Assembly (NCBI RefSeq): GCF_021590045.1
Contig: NZ_CP062221.1
Location: 1,240,001-1,304,000, forward strand
Reading direction: 5' to 3'
Source: Cellulomonas palmilytica
GTDB lineage: Bacteria; Actinomycetota; Actinomycetes; Actinomycetales; Cellulomonadaceae
DNA length: 64,000 nt
Shown here piece after piece: positions 17,429-26,002 of the stretch (position 1 is its first letter; the number at the start of each line of letters is the position of its first letter). The notes beneath the pieces were generated by a model that worked only from the letters and a program-made list of their open reading frames with translations, did not search any database and was not told where the DNA came from. The position numbers were made by a program, and so were the translations under genes.

Positions 17429-20400
17429 TCAATACCCCAATACGCTCGCCAGTTGCGGTTGAATAGCTCCGGAAACTGCTTTATCACCTCCGGATCGTAG
17501 TTCGCGAACGTGGGGTGAGTCCGTCCGGCAATCTCGTGGGCTCGCTCGTAGCCCATGCCGGTATCCATCAGCTCCGCCTCCGTCAGTTCGTGCTTCACAA
17601 AGTTCCGCTCGCCAGCGGTTAGTGACCTGCCCTCTGCCGCCGCAGAGCGCAGACGCGCTAGCATCGCATCGTTGGCGACGGAGGAATCCAGTCGTGCAAG
17701 GTGGGCCTCGATTCGCGCCGTATCGGCCAGTATTCCCTCGCTGCGACTCCCAGCAGTGAATAGACGTTGAATTCTGCCCACGAGGGACGCGATCCGGCTC
17801 CCCGTGCGAGCGACGCCTACGGGAGCGCCTGCACCACCCGTCGCAGCCGCCAAAGCAAGGTCGGGCGCAATTGTGCCATACGAGAACTGTAGATCGTAGA
17901 TGAGGCCCTTGCCCGCGTTCGGATTGCGCACCTCAGGAAGGATCACGTTCAGTCGCTGAGCCCGCGCACCAGTAACTACTATCTCCCTCGCCCAGTATGC
18001 GAGGCCAGCCACCTGCGACTGAATAAGGTTGACGGGTACTGACTCTCCGTTTGAGTCCCAAAGTAGGTTGCGCGCGTACCTATAGGGCGCGCGAGCGAAT
18101 TCCGCGATACTGGGCCGCCCGGCCTGGCTTGTTCGGGTGCGGTCGCGGATCCAGGCGGAGGTATCCGGGTCGAGACCGGTCGGGTCCGACCACGTGGTGG
18201 GGTTGTTGTTGGCGTAGGCGTAGCCGTTCCATTGTTGGGGGTCGGACAGGTCCAGCAGTGGGTCGAGGCTGATGAACCGGCCGGTGTGTTCGTCGTAGTA
18301 GCGGGCGCCGATGAGGGTCAGGCCGGTCTGGTCGCGGGTCTTGTCGAGGAACTGTCGGTCGCCCGGGACAGTCACGGGGGTGCCGCGGGTCGCGCCGAAC
18401 GGGTCGGTGTACTGCTTGATGACCGACGTCGTCTTCCAGGACCCGTTGGGCACCGCGGCCAGGGTCGTGCCGTGCATGTCCGCGACCAGTGAGGTCACAC
18501 CGCCCAGGCCGCGTCCTGTGCGCACGGCGACGCTCTGACCGGCGAAGGTGTAGTAGCGGGTCGCGGTGACCTTCCCGCCGCTGATCGACAGTTCCTGGCC
18601 ACCGGGCAGGTAGACCGTCGTGCCCGTGCCATCGACGCGCACGAGGCGGTCACCGTTGGCGTCGTACACGGCCGAGGTGTCCGTGCCCACCGACGTCAGC
18701 TCACCTTCGGCGTCCCAGGTCAGATCGACCTTCGACCCGTTGGTCGTGCGCGTGCTCTGGTGGCCCGCCGGGTCGTACGCGTACGTCGCCGTGGCACTGG
18801 CCGCGCCGGTGGTGCTCGCCGCGAGCAGCTGGTGCGGCCTGGTCGAGGAGTACGTGTACCTCGTCGTCGTGACCGCACCGTTCACACCGGTGGCGGTCGC
18901 GGTCGTGCGGTTATCCAGGACGTCGTAGGTGTACGCCACGTCGTACGGCGCCGGACTGCTCGAGATGGCGTTCGTGGCGTTCTTCGCGCACTCACCGGTG
19001 TCGTTCGCGGTCCACGCCCGGGTGAGCCGACGCAACCCGTCGTAACGGAAGTTCTGCACATCGCAGCGGTGCACCCCCAGGGCCGTGTTCCCCGGCTCGT
19101 CGACAGCCGAGGTGAGGTTGCCCGCGTCGTCGTAGGTGTACGTGACGTCAAGGTCCGTCCCGCCGATCTGCTCGCGCATCAGCGCGACACCAGTCAGCCG
19201 GCGCGTCAGGTCGTCATAGGAGTAGGCGACCGCAGCACCGTACGTCGTACCCAGATCCAGGGCGTTCGGCTGACCGATGAAGTCGTAGCTGGAGTCCGCG
19301 ACGTAGGTACCCCACCCGAACCCGCCCGCCATCCACCGAGGCTTGGACGCCTGGTCGTAGTACGTGCGCACGGTTTCCGCGCCCAGGACGCTCTCACCAC
19401 CGGACGCGCCCTCGGTCGTCACCGCGGGCAGCGCGACGGACTCGACCTGACCGTCGGCCATGTACGTGTACGCGGTCGTGAACGACCGGTTCTCCAGCTC
19501 GCTCAGCGCGCCGACGGCGGGCAGCGTCACCGTCGTGCTCGTCGGACGGCCCGCGACGTCGTAACCGTCCACGGCCGTGGTGTACACGTCGCTGCCGATT
19601 GTCCGCGACGACGACGCGAGCTGACCGAGCGCCAGCCTCTCCTTCCCGACGAGCGGGGCGGTGTCGTAGACGAACGTCGCCGTGCTGAGGGTCGCACCAG
19701 CAGAGGTCTTCCCGACGACGGCGGTCTTGCGTCCGAGCTGGTCGTAGGTCGTCGACGTCGAGTACCCGCGCGCGTCGGTGACCTGGACGACCTGGTCGAC
19801 GGCGTCGTACACGGTGCGCGTCGTGCCGTTGTCCGGGTCCTGCGAGGAGACCTTGCGGCCCGCCTTGTCGTACGTGTACGTCCAGGTCGGGCTCTCGCTG
19901 GTCGTGGAGTCCTGCACCACGGACTTCAGCTGGCCGGCCCGCGTGTAGGTGTACCTGGCCTCCACGTACCCGGCCGACGACGCCGTCCTCGGGTCCAGGG
20001 ACACGGTGGAGTCGTTGAGAGTGATCTGGACGGTCGGGCGGGTCGTGTACTGCCGCGCCGCGACCGTCCTGCCCCTGCCGTCCACGATCGTCGTCGAGGC
20101 CGTCCCACCCTGAGGCGGCACCACCGTGGTGTACCGGCCGTCGTAGAGCGTGACCGTACGGAACTTCTCGTTGTTCGAGTTCGAGGTGGTGTTGTGCCAG
20201 ACGATCTCGTCGGTGACCCGACCCGCCTTGTCGTAGCGGTACGTCGTGACCCGACGACTGGAGCTCGGCGTGTCCTGGGGCACCGCGGAGGGCACCGTCT
20301 TGGAGACGACCCATGGCCCCGCGACCTTCTTCACGCGGCCGGCGGAGTCGTAGTACGTGTGCGACAGGACCGTCCCACGCTGCGCGGCCGTCTGCCCCTT

Positions 20401-20769
20401 CGTGGTGACCGCGGGATTCTCGTCCTGCGTCTGGAACACACGCAGGAGCCCGTCGTACAGCGCCGCCTTGACGTGCTGGGTCTTGCCATCGGCGCCCAGG
20501 GTCCTGGTCACGACGGCGTTCTGCCCGCGTGCGTTGACCTCGTACTCGTACTGGATCGAAGCAGGGCCCGACCCTGCGTGCTGGGGGTACCTCACGCTCG
20601 CCAGTCGCCCGAGAGCGTCGTACTCGGCCGTGGTCACGAGCTTGTTCGCGTCGGTCGACCGCACCGGCCAACCGGTCTGCGGGACATAGGTGGTCGTCGT
20701 CGTGAGGCGGTCACCGTTGGCGGTCTGCGGGGTCGTGACCGACACGCTCTCGACGAGCGAGGCGCCCAT
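17425..20769 (-). CDS. RHS/YD-repeat polymorphic toxin, 5'-truncated by an IS element
   Basis: 1114 residues in frame from the first ATG. About 750 residues of YD/RHS repeats (many TYTYDKAGR, YDALGRLASV, TYDQLGRKT units) lead into the RHS core signature (LIGARYYDEHTGRFISLDPL, then NGYAYANNNPTTWSDPTGL). The variable C-terminal ~240 residues form the toxin tip, ending in a domain with KHELTEAELM and AHEIAGRTHPTFANYDPEVI, possibly metal-binding; its activity is unknown. The natural N-terminus with export signals is missing: the RHS frame stays open upstream to about 20795, where the IS3 element begins. A cleaved-cage toxin delivered to rivals is the family role, but without a signal peptide this copy may not be secreted. 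Confidence 0.85.
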   Translation of the reverse strand: MGASLVESVSVTTPQTANGDRLTTTTTYVPQTGWPVRSTDANKLVTTAEYDALGRLASVRYPQHAGSGPASIQYEYEVNARGQNAVVTRTLGADGKTQHVKAALYDGLLRVFQTQDENPAVTTKGQTAAQRGTVLSHTYYDSAGRVKKVAGPWVVSKTVPSAVPQDTPSSSRRVTTYRYDKAGRVTDEIVWHNTTSNSNNEKFRTVTLYDGRYTTVVPPQGGTASTTIVDGRGRTVAARQYTTRPTVQITLNDSTVSLDPRTASSAGYVEARYTYTRAGQLKSVVQDSTTSESPTWTYTYDKAGRKVSSQDPDNGTTRTVYDAVDQVVQVTDARGYSTSTTYDQLGRKTAVVGKTSAGATLSTATFVYDTAPLVGKERLALGQLASSSRTIGSDVYTTAVDGYDVAGRPTSTTVTLPAVGALSELENRSFTTAYTYMADGQVESVALPAVTTEGASGGESVLGAETVRTYYDQASKPRWMAGGFGWGTYVADSSYDFIGQPNALDLGTTYGAAVAYSYDDLTRRLTGVALMREQIGGTDLDVTYTYDDAGNLTSAVDEPGNTALGVHRCDVQNFRYDGLRRLTRAWTANDTGECAKNATNAISSSPAPYDVAYTYDVLDNRTTATATGVNGAVTTTRYTYSSTRPHQLLAASTTGAASATATYAYDPAGHQSTRTTNGSKVDLTWDAEGELTSVGTDTSAVYDANGDRLVRVDGTGTTVYLPGGQELSISGGKVTATRYYTFAGQSVAVRTGRGLGGVTSLVADMHGTTLAAVPNGSWKTTSVIKQYTDPFGATRGTPVTVPGDRQFLDKTRDQTGLTLIGARYYDEHTGRFISLDPLLDLSDPQQWNGYAYANNNPTTWSDPTGLDPDTSAWIRDRTRTSQAGRPSIAEFARAPYRYARNLLWDSNGESVPVNLIQSQVAGLAYWAREIVVTGARAQRLNVILPEVRNPNAGKGLIYDLQFSYGTIAPDLALAAATGGAGAPVGVARTGSRIASLVGRIQRLFTAGSRSEGILADTARIEAHLARLDSSVANDAMLARLRSAAAEGRSLTAGERNFVKHELTEAELMDTGMGYERAHEIAGRTHPTFANYDPEVIKQFPELFNRNWRAYWGIE

Positions 20770-20868
20770 GGGTGCGTACGCGGTTGTCGTGGATCTGCCG
20801 AGGGAGCCTGCCCCGGTTTCCCGGACACCTGCCGTGAGGTGACGATGTCACCTTCGAGAGGAGTCCTT

Positions 20869-21156
20869 GTGCCTGCAGCCAAGCCGCCGGAGTTCCGGCG
20901 CCGAGCAGTGGACCTGGCCCGCAGTGGCCAGCAGCCGGTCGCGAAGGTCGCGGCCGACCTAGGGATCAGCGAGTCGTGCCTGCGTCGGTGGATGGCCCAG
21001 GACGACGTGGACACCGGCCGTCGGGAGGGTCTGACCAGCGAGGAACGCAAGGAGCTGGTCGAGCTGCGCCGCCGGACCCGGGTGCTGGAGATGGAGAACG
21101 AGATCCTCAAGCGCGCCAGCGCCTACTTCGCCCGGGAGAACGTCCTCCCAAAATGA
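20869..21156 (+). CDS. IS3-family transposase OrfA
   Basis: The 95-residue OrfA has a helix-turn-helix (PPEFRRRAVDLARSGQQPVA, GISESCLRRWMAQDD) and a leucine-zipper region (ELVELRRRTRVLEMENEILK) that ends KRASAYFARENVLPK. The GTG at 20869 follows GAGGAG; an ATG at 20845 in the same frame is possible. The stop overlaps the ATG of OrfB in CCCAAAATGA, a typical place for programmed frameshifting to make the OrfAB transposase. Confidence 0.88.
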   Translation: MPAAKPPEFRRRAVDLARSGQQPVAKVAADLGISESCLRRWMAQDDVDTGRREGLTSEERKELVELRRRTRVLEMENEILKRASAYFARENVLPK

Positions 21157-22019
21157 CGTTCCGGCTGGTCCGTGAGCTCGCCGAGGACGGGGTGTCCGTC
21201 GCGGTGGCCTGCCGGGTGCTGAAGGTCTCCAGGTCCGGCTACTGGCAGGTCCGGCCGCCCTCGGCCCGGTCGCTGGCCGACGCCGAGCTCACCGCGACGA
21301 TCGTGGCGGTCCACCAGATGTCGCGGTGCACCTACGGGGCTCCCCGGGTCCATGCCGAGCTGCGGCTCGGTCTGGGTCTGGCCAGCGGGCGCAAGCGCGT
21401 GGCCCGGCTGATGCGCTCCGCGGGCCTGGCCGGGGTGTGTCACCGGCGCAAACGTCGTGGACAGCGGCCGCTGCCTGCACCGCACGAGGACCTGGTCCGC
21501 CGGCGCTTCACCGCCGACAGCCCGGACCGGTTGTGGTGCACCGACATCACCGAGCACCCCACGAACACCGGGAAGGTCTACTGCGCCGCGGTCCTGGACG
21601 TGTTCACCCGCAAGGTCGTGGGGTGGTCGATCGCGGACCACATGCGCTCCGAGCTGGTCGTCGACGCCCTGCAGATGGCCATCTGGACCCGCCAGCCCGC
21701 GCCGGGCGTGATCGTCCACGCGGACCGCGGAGCCCACACCTCGTGGATCTTCGGGCACCGGCTGCGCTCGGCCGGCCTGCTCGGGTCCATGGGCCGGGTC
21801 GCCTCGAGCGTGGACAACACGATGATGGAGTCGTTCTGGTCGACCATGCAGCGCGAGCTCCTGGACCGGCGCACCTGGGCCAGCCGCGAGGAGCTCGCCG
21901 CGGCGATCTTCGAGTGGATCGAAGGCTTCTACAACCCCCACCGGCGCCACTCCGGCCTCGGCTACCGGTCCCCGAACGACTTCGAGGACCTTCACACCAC
22001 CGCTACCGCGGCGGCATGA
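21153..22019 (+). CDS. IS3-family transposase OrfB (DDE integrase domain)
   Basis: 288 residues with an HTH_21-type start (VACRVLKVSRSGYWQVR) and a full rve catalytic core: first Asp in LWCTDITEHP, second Asp in HADRGAHTS, and Glu in NTMMESFWSTMQREL, followed by YNPHRRHSGLGYRSPNDFE. All three catalytic acids are present, so the element is potentially active. It starts at the ATG overlapping the OrfA stop. Confidence 0.92.
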   Translation: MTFRLVRELAEDGVSVAVACRVLKVSRSGYWQVRPPSARSLADAELTATIVAVHQMSRCTYGAPRVHAELRLGLGLASGRKRVARLMRSAGLAGVCHRRKRRGQRPLPAPHEDLVRRRFTADSPDRLWCTDITEHPTNTGKVYCAAVLDVFTRKVVGWSIADHMRSELVVDALQMAIWTRQPAPGVIVHADRGAHTSWIFGHRLRSAGLLGSMGRVASSVDNTMMESFWSTMQRELLDRRTWASREELAAAIFEWIEGFYNPHRRHSGLGYRSPNDFEDLHTTATAAA

Positions 22020-22159
22020 TCAACCAACCCGAACTGTCCGGGAAACCGGGTCAGGCTCCCTGGCCAATGGGTGAGGAGTTGGTCTTCCAGTGACAGGGCC
22101 TGGGGCTGATGCACGAGTAGGTGACACCCACCTGTGGCGCCGGAGGCGCCGCTGGAAGG

Positions 22160-22411
22160 ATGTGCATCGTGCCCAGACCCTATCCCCAGGAGTTCCGCGA
22201 CGACGTCGTGGCCGTGGCTCGCCGCGGGGATGCTCCGATCAAACAGGTCGCAGCCGACTTCGGGATCGCCGAGTCGTGCCTGCGCAACTGGCTGCGTGAC
22301 GCCGACGTCGCCGACGGCAACCGTCCCGGCGTGACCCGGACCGAGTCCGCTGAACTGCGCGAGGCGCACCGGCGGATCCGGCTGCTGGAGCAGGAGAATG
22401 AGGTGCTGCGC
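22160..22411 (+). pseudogene. Truncated IS3-family transposase OrfA
   Basis: The N-terminal ~84 residues of an OrfA differ from the intact copy next door: PRPYPQEFRDDVVAVARRGD, GIAESCLRNWLRDADV and RRIRLLEQENEVLRR. After that the reading frame runs into sequence that is the antisense of an ISL3 transposase, so the OrfA is cut off at about 22411. The rest of this IS3 copy is absent. Confidence 0.75.
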
Positions 22412-22640
22412 CGCCACCCGAACGGCTCGTGCGCCAGTCGGCGCGTGACCGTGTCCCGCACGAGGCCCTCCGCACCGCACTGGCGGCAGAACTCGTCGCC
22501 CGGCACCGGGACGACCCGGCACTCGAGCACCGTGCGGCGGTCGGTGACGTGCTGGCCGACGACGACCAGGCCGAGGTCGTCCAGACGGGCGAACGTGGTC
22601 AGGTCAGGCGGGCAGAAGGTAGCGTCGTCCAACGTCGAGG
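22412..22640 (-). pseudogene. N-terminal fragment of an ISL3-family transposase
   Basis: The minus strand reads ASTLDDATFCPPDLTTFARL, GQHVTDRRTVLECRVV and CRQCGAEGLVRDTVTRRLAH, followed by EPFGWRR. This is the zinc-binding N-terminus of ISL3 transposases. It stops abruptly where the truncated OrfA of the opposite strand begins. A possible terminal repeat lies just upstream at 22654-22670. It is probably part of the same dispersed ISL3 copy as 23165-23690. Confidence 0.65.
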
Positions 22641-22803
22641 CCTTTCGGATGGGTTGGTGTGAGAACCCCCATCTTCGGAAGACCTCGACGCCTTCCCCCA
22701 CCTCGACACGCCCGCCACCACGCCCGACGTCTCACGACATCGTCGACACTCCTACACCCTCATCTGTGATGAGCCCCATTCCCTCCGGACGGGGGCCGAT
22801 AAA

Positions 22804-23160
22804 TTGACTATCGAAATTCCGCCAATTGAAGAGCTCGATGACCTGGGCATCGTAGTCGAGTCGCTTGAGAGCGATACCGTCGCCGTGTGTCTCACGGCCT
22901 GGGCGGCGGACGGCGACATGGTGATGGTCACGTGGAGTGGCGAGCACAACTCAGTGAGTGTCCGATGGGAGCGAGAGGGCCGCGAGCTGCTTTTCATCGA
23001 ACGGGAGTGCGTTCGCAAGGTGTCGGCACGAAAGTCCGGGCGAGTCGTCACCTTCCTGGCCTGGACTGTCCATGGGGAGGTTGGCGGAGAACTTTCTGTG
23101 GCTGTAGGTGACACCGTGTATGTTCGCGACGTGCTCCTGGAAGGACAGACCGTGCCGTAG
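22804..23160 (+). CDS. Orphan immunity-like hypothetical protein (118 aa)
   Basis: 118 acidic residues with a beta-rich style (GIVVESLESDTVAVCLTAWA, VSVRWEREGRELLFIERE, KSGRVVTFLAWTVHGEVGG). No signal peptide or membrane helix. I do not recognise it. A, T and TTG/ATT-type codons are much more frequent than in the core genes, marking foreign origin. A TTG start was used, with GGGGG about 10 bases upstream. It stands alone between transposase remnants and has no toxin gene beside it; size, charge and location fit an orphan immunity gene. Confidence 0.55.
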   Translation: MTIEIPPIEELDDLGIVVESLESDTVAVCLTAWAADGDMVMVTWSGEHNSVSVRWEREGRELLFIERECVRKVSARKSGRVVTFLAWTVHGEVGGELSVAVGDTVYVRDVLLEGQTVP

Positions 23161-23164
23161 CGCA

Positions 23165-23690
23165 CAAGCAGGCTCGTCGCCGAGTTGCTCCAGGCGCGCG
23201 AACTCGGGGATTGGGCGGGTGTGGAACGAATCCAGGATCTTCTCGGCGCGGGCGCGGCCCGAGTCGGTGTGATTCACGCGGAAGGCGGCCTGCAGGTCCT
23301 GGGCGCCGCGCCAGGCGACGTAGACCTCTTCGTGGGCGTCGTGCGCGGTGATCGCTCGTTCGAGGCGGGCGAGCTGGCGGTCGGTGAGGGTCTCCGCACC
23401 GGCGCGCACGATCGTCTGGATGCCGAACAGAGCGTCGCCCATGCGTCCGTGGTGCCAGGTGGTGCCCTGCTGCAATCGACGGTGGACCTCGTCGACGACC
23501 TGGATGCCGAGTTTGCCGACGTGGAACGCGTCCAGGACTGCGGTCGCGTCGGCCAACTCGGCGTCGATCGCGGACGCGCACGTCGCCGGGCGGCACGTCG
23601 CGCAGCGACGCTCCAGCGAGCTCCAGCTGACCGCGACCATCCCGCAGTCCGGGCAGCCCTCCAGGTGCCAAGGCGTTGAGACCGTCAGGA
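23165..23690 (-). pseudogene. Decayed ISL3-family transposase, internal deletion
   Basis: The minus strand carries a zinc-finger piece (GCPDCGMVAVS) joined directly to the central catalytic part: DATAVLDAFHVGKLGIQVVD, EVHRRLQQGTTWHHGRMGDA, TIVRAGAETLTDRQLARLER and AEKILDSFHTRPIPEFARL. These are hallmark ISL3 transposase strings, but the segment between the finger and the catalytic part is shortened and the C-terminal third is missing. It lies between two orphan immunity-like genes on the opposite strand. Confidence 0.8.
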
Positions 23691-23707
23691 AAGGGAGAGG
23701 GCGTAAC

Positions 23708-24163
23708 ATGTTTCTCTCGCGCGCGAAGGGCCAGCGGGTGTTGACGGCCCGGGTTGACGGCCTTGGTGCCGACGAAGTGTCACACCTCGTGTCAGAGGTG
23801 GTGGACGTCTGGACCCCGGCGTGGATCCAGATCGACGCGATTGCGGGCGCGGAGGGGGCTCCGCAGTGGGCGCTTGATCGGCTGCTCGCGCGCGCACCGA
23901 AGAACACGGGTGGTGCCGGCGTGGTTCTCACACCCACGGAACCCGATCGAGATGCGCTGATTGCGTTTGCGCCGTACTCGATCTACGTGCAGTTGGGTGA
24001 GAGGTCGGCTCGTCCATATCTCCAGATCGATGACGCGGACGACATCGCGCTGTATGTCGAGGCGCGCGATCCTGCGTTGCTTGACGTGAGACTCGACGTG
24101 CCGCCCTGGGAATGGGCTCGGCAGCGTCGCATCGGCTCTCGGTTCACAAGGGACGTCCCCTGA
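23708..24163 (+). CDS. Orphan immunity-like hypothetical protein (151 aa)
   Basis: 151 residues from an ATG preceded by a good purine-rich ribosome site (AAAGGGAGAGG). The text (GLGADEVSHLVSEVVDVW, APQWALDRLLARAPKNTGGA, RPYLQIDDADDIALYVEARD) is well balanced and acidic with no export signal. I do not recognise it. Next to toxin-immunity and insertion-sequence debris, it is a candidate orphan immunity protein. The GC content is lower than in neighbouring core genes. The stretch 24164-24358 beyond it shows no gene. Confidence 0.55.
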   Translation: MFLSRAKGQRVLTARVDGLGADEVSHLVSEVVDVWTPAWIQIDAIAGAEGAPQWALDRLLARAPKNTGGAGVVLTPTEPDRDALIAFAPYSIYVQLGERSARPYLQIDDADDIALYVEARDPALLDVRLDVPPWEWARQRRIGSRFTRDVP

Positions 24164-24358
24164 CCTGGTCGAGAGCATTGGAGCGTCCCGACGATCACAT
24201 CCCCTGGCGTCGCAGGAGTCTGGACGGACTCGAGGGCGTCGCTCGAGCGTCTGAAGGAACTGCGATTCCGACAGATGTTCGGCGCGGGCTCGTGGAAACG
24301 GGAATGTCTGATGCGAATGCGTGAGATGCGTGGCCGGCACGATCCGTGCCGGAGGGCG

Positions 24359-26002
24359 TCAGTCGGTTCGCGTCTCGGGTGCGGTCGGGAGCTCGACGCG
24401 GACGGTGGTGCCGCCGCCGGGGGTTTGGGTGAGGTCGACGTGGCCGTCGTGGGCGGTGACGATCGCGGCGACGATGGCCATGCCGAGTCCTGAGCCGCCG
24501 GAGTCGCGGCCGCGGGAGGCGTCGACGCGGTAGAACCGTTCGAACACGCGGGCGGCGTGCTCGGGGTCGATGCCGGGTCCGTGGTCGCGGACCTCGATCA
24601 CGCCCACGGGCGTGTCGGGGCCTGCGGGCTCGTCGGGACCGGGCGTGCGCTGCGCGAGGCCGACGGCGATCTCGACGGGTGTGCCGGCGGGGGTGTGCTG
24701 CACGACGTTCCCGACGAGGTTGGCGACCACCTGGCGCACGTGCGCCTCGTCGCCCTGGACGACGACGGGGCCCGTGGCGCCGCCCGAGGTGAGCGGGACG
24801 ATGCGCGTGGTGCGCGTCGGGTCGAGCGCGCGCAGGTCGCTGACCGCGTCGGCGGCCACCACGGTCAGGTCGACTGGCTCGCGCCGGGCCTCGCGCTTCT
24901 CGTCGAGCCGGGCGAGCGAGAGCAGGTCCTCGACGAGGGTGCCCATGCGGGTCGCGGAGCCCTCGATGCGGCTGAACGTGTCGTCGACCTGCTCCTTGGA
25001 GGTCAGCGCGCCCATCCGGTACAGCTCGCCGTAGCCGCGGATCGCGGCGAGCGGGGTGCGCAGCTCGTGCGACGCGTCGGAGACGAACCGCCGCATGCGC
25101 GCCTCGGAGGCGGTGCGCGCGGCGAACGCCTGCTCGACCTGCGCGAGCATCCCGTTGAGCGCGGCACCGAGCCGGCCGACCTCGGTGGACGTCGGTGCGG
25201 GCGGGACGCGCTGCGAGAAGTCGCCTGCGGCGAACGCGGCCGCGGTGTGCTCGATCTGCCGCAGCGGGCGCAACGACCGGCGCACCGCCCACCAGCCCGC
25301 GAGCCCGCCGAGCAGCAGGATCACCACGCCGGAGACGGCCAGCACCCCGATCATCGAGCGCACCGTGGCGGACACGTCCTCGAGAGGCAGCGCGATGATG
25401 ATCGCGACCGTCTCACCGGTGGAGTTCTCGGTCCCCGGGTACGCGACCGCCCGCCACTTCGACCCCGTGTCCGATGACACCGTGAACGGTCGGCCCTCGC
25501 GCGCCTGTGCCTGCTCGACCGTCAGCGCGGGCAGGTTCGGCACACCGCGCTCGTGCAACGCCGACGTCCGCGGTGCGAACAGGGTGCCGAACCGGCCGTC
25601 CTTCACGTACACGCCGAGGTAGTCCGTGGGTGGGCCGGAGCCCTCCCACGGCGGCGTTCCAGCGGTCGCGTTGACGAGCGCGAGCCCCTCGGTGCGGAGC
25701 TTGTCGTCGACCTGTCCGACGAGCGTGCGCTGCAGCAGCGCGGTCGCGGTGACACCTGCGAGGACCAGCCCGACGAGCAGCAGCACCGTGGAGATGGCGA
25801 CGAGCCGGCCCGACAGCGGCATGCCCCGCCACCAGTGCAGCCCGCCGGTCGTGGCGTCGGCCCGCTCCTCGGCGGTCGTCTGCTCGGTGACCGGCTCGGT
25901 CGTGCTCGTCGTCGGCGGGACGGGCGCGTTCGTCGCGGCACCCGCCGCACCGCCGCGGCGAGGAGGCGGGGGCGGGACGGGTCCCGGGTCCGTCAGGCTC
26001 AC
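24359..26002 (-). CDS. Sensor histidine kinase of a two-component system
   Basis: 547 residues: a Pro/Thr-rich cytoplasmic N-terminus (1-60), TM helix about 65-90, an extracellular sensor of ~125 residues, a second TM about 216-240, then HAMP, HisKA with phospho-acceptor His312 (SDASHELRTPLAAIRGYGEL) and a HATPase_c domain (NLVGNVVQHTPAG, DHGPGIDPEHAARVFERFYR, GSGLGMAIV). The layout is like actinobacterial TcrY/PhoR-type kinases. The GTG start overlaps the regulator stop (GTGA), so the pair is coupled. The stimulus cannot be told from the sequence. Confidence 0.9.
   Translation of the reverse strand: MSLTDPGPVPPPPPRRGGAAGAATNAPVPPTTSTTEPVTEQTTAEERADATTGGLHWWRGMPLSGRLVAISTVLLLVGLVLAGVTATALLQRTLVGQVDDKLRTEGLALVNATAGTPPWEGSGPPTDYLGVYVKDGRFGTLFAPRTSALHERGVPNLPALTVEQAQAREGRPFTVSSDTGSKWRAVAYPGTENSTGETVAIIIALPLEDVSATVRSMIGVLAVSGVVILLLGGLAGWWAVRRSLRPLRQIEHTAAAFAAGDFSQRVPPAPTSTEVGRLGAALNGMLAQVEQAFAARTASEARMRRFVSDASHELRTPLAAIRGYGELYRMGALTSKEQVDDTFSRIEGSATRMGTLVEDLLSLARLDEKREARREPVDLTVVAADAVSDLRALDPTRTTRIVPLTSGGATGPVVVQGDEAHVRQVVANLVGNVVQHTPAGTPVEIAVGLAQRTPGPDEPAGPDTPVGVIEVRDHGPGIDPEHAARVFERFYRVDASRGRDSGGSGLGMAIVAAIVTAHDGHVDLTQTPGGGTTVRVELPTAPETRTD

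Larger units (their letters stand above)
20796..22066 (+). mobile_element. Complete IS3-family insertion sequence (~1.27 kb)
   Basis: The element has imperfect terminal inverted repeats beginning TG and ending CA: left 20796-20827, right 22035-22066, sharing AGGGAGCCTG.CCCGGTTTCCCGG. Between them are two overlapping transposase frames. The three bases outside each end are ATC and ATG, so no clear target duplication is left, suggesting a later rearrangement. It sits at the broken 5' end of the RHS gene; the DNA on its other side is not RHS. Confidence 0.88.

Noticed and set aside
18760..21156. Long plus-strand frame reading through the RHS antisense into OrfA
   Set aside because: Only the last 95 codons (from 20869) encode OrfA; the rest is antisense of the RHS repeats.
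20791..22071. Target-site duplication of the intact IS3 element
   Set aside because: Flanks are ATC and ATG; no 3-5 bp duplication matches.
23921..23940. Second ISL3 terminal repeat similar to 22654-22670
   Set aside because: GGTTCTCACACC is shared, but at 23921 it lies inside a well-formed coding frame and on the wrong side of the remnant; chance is likely.
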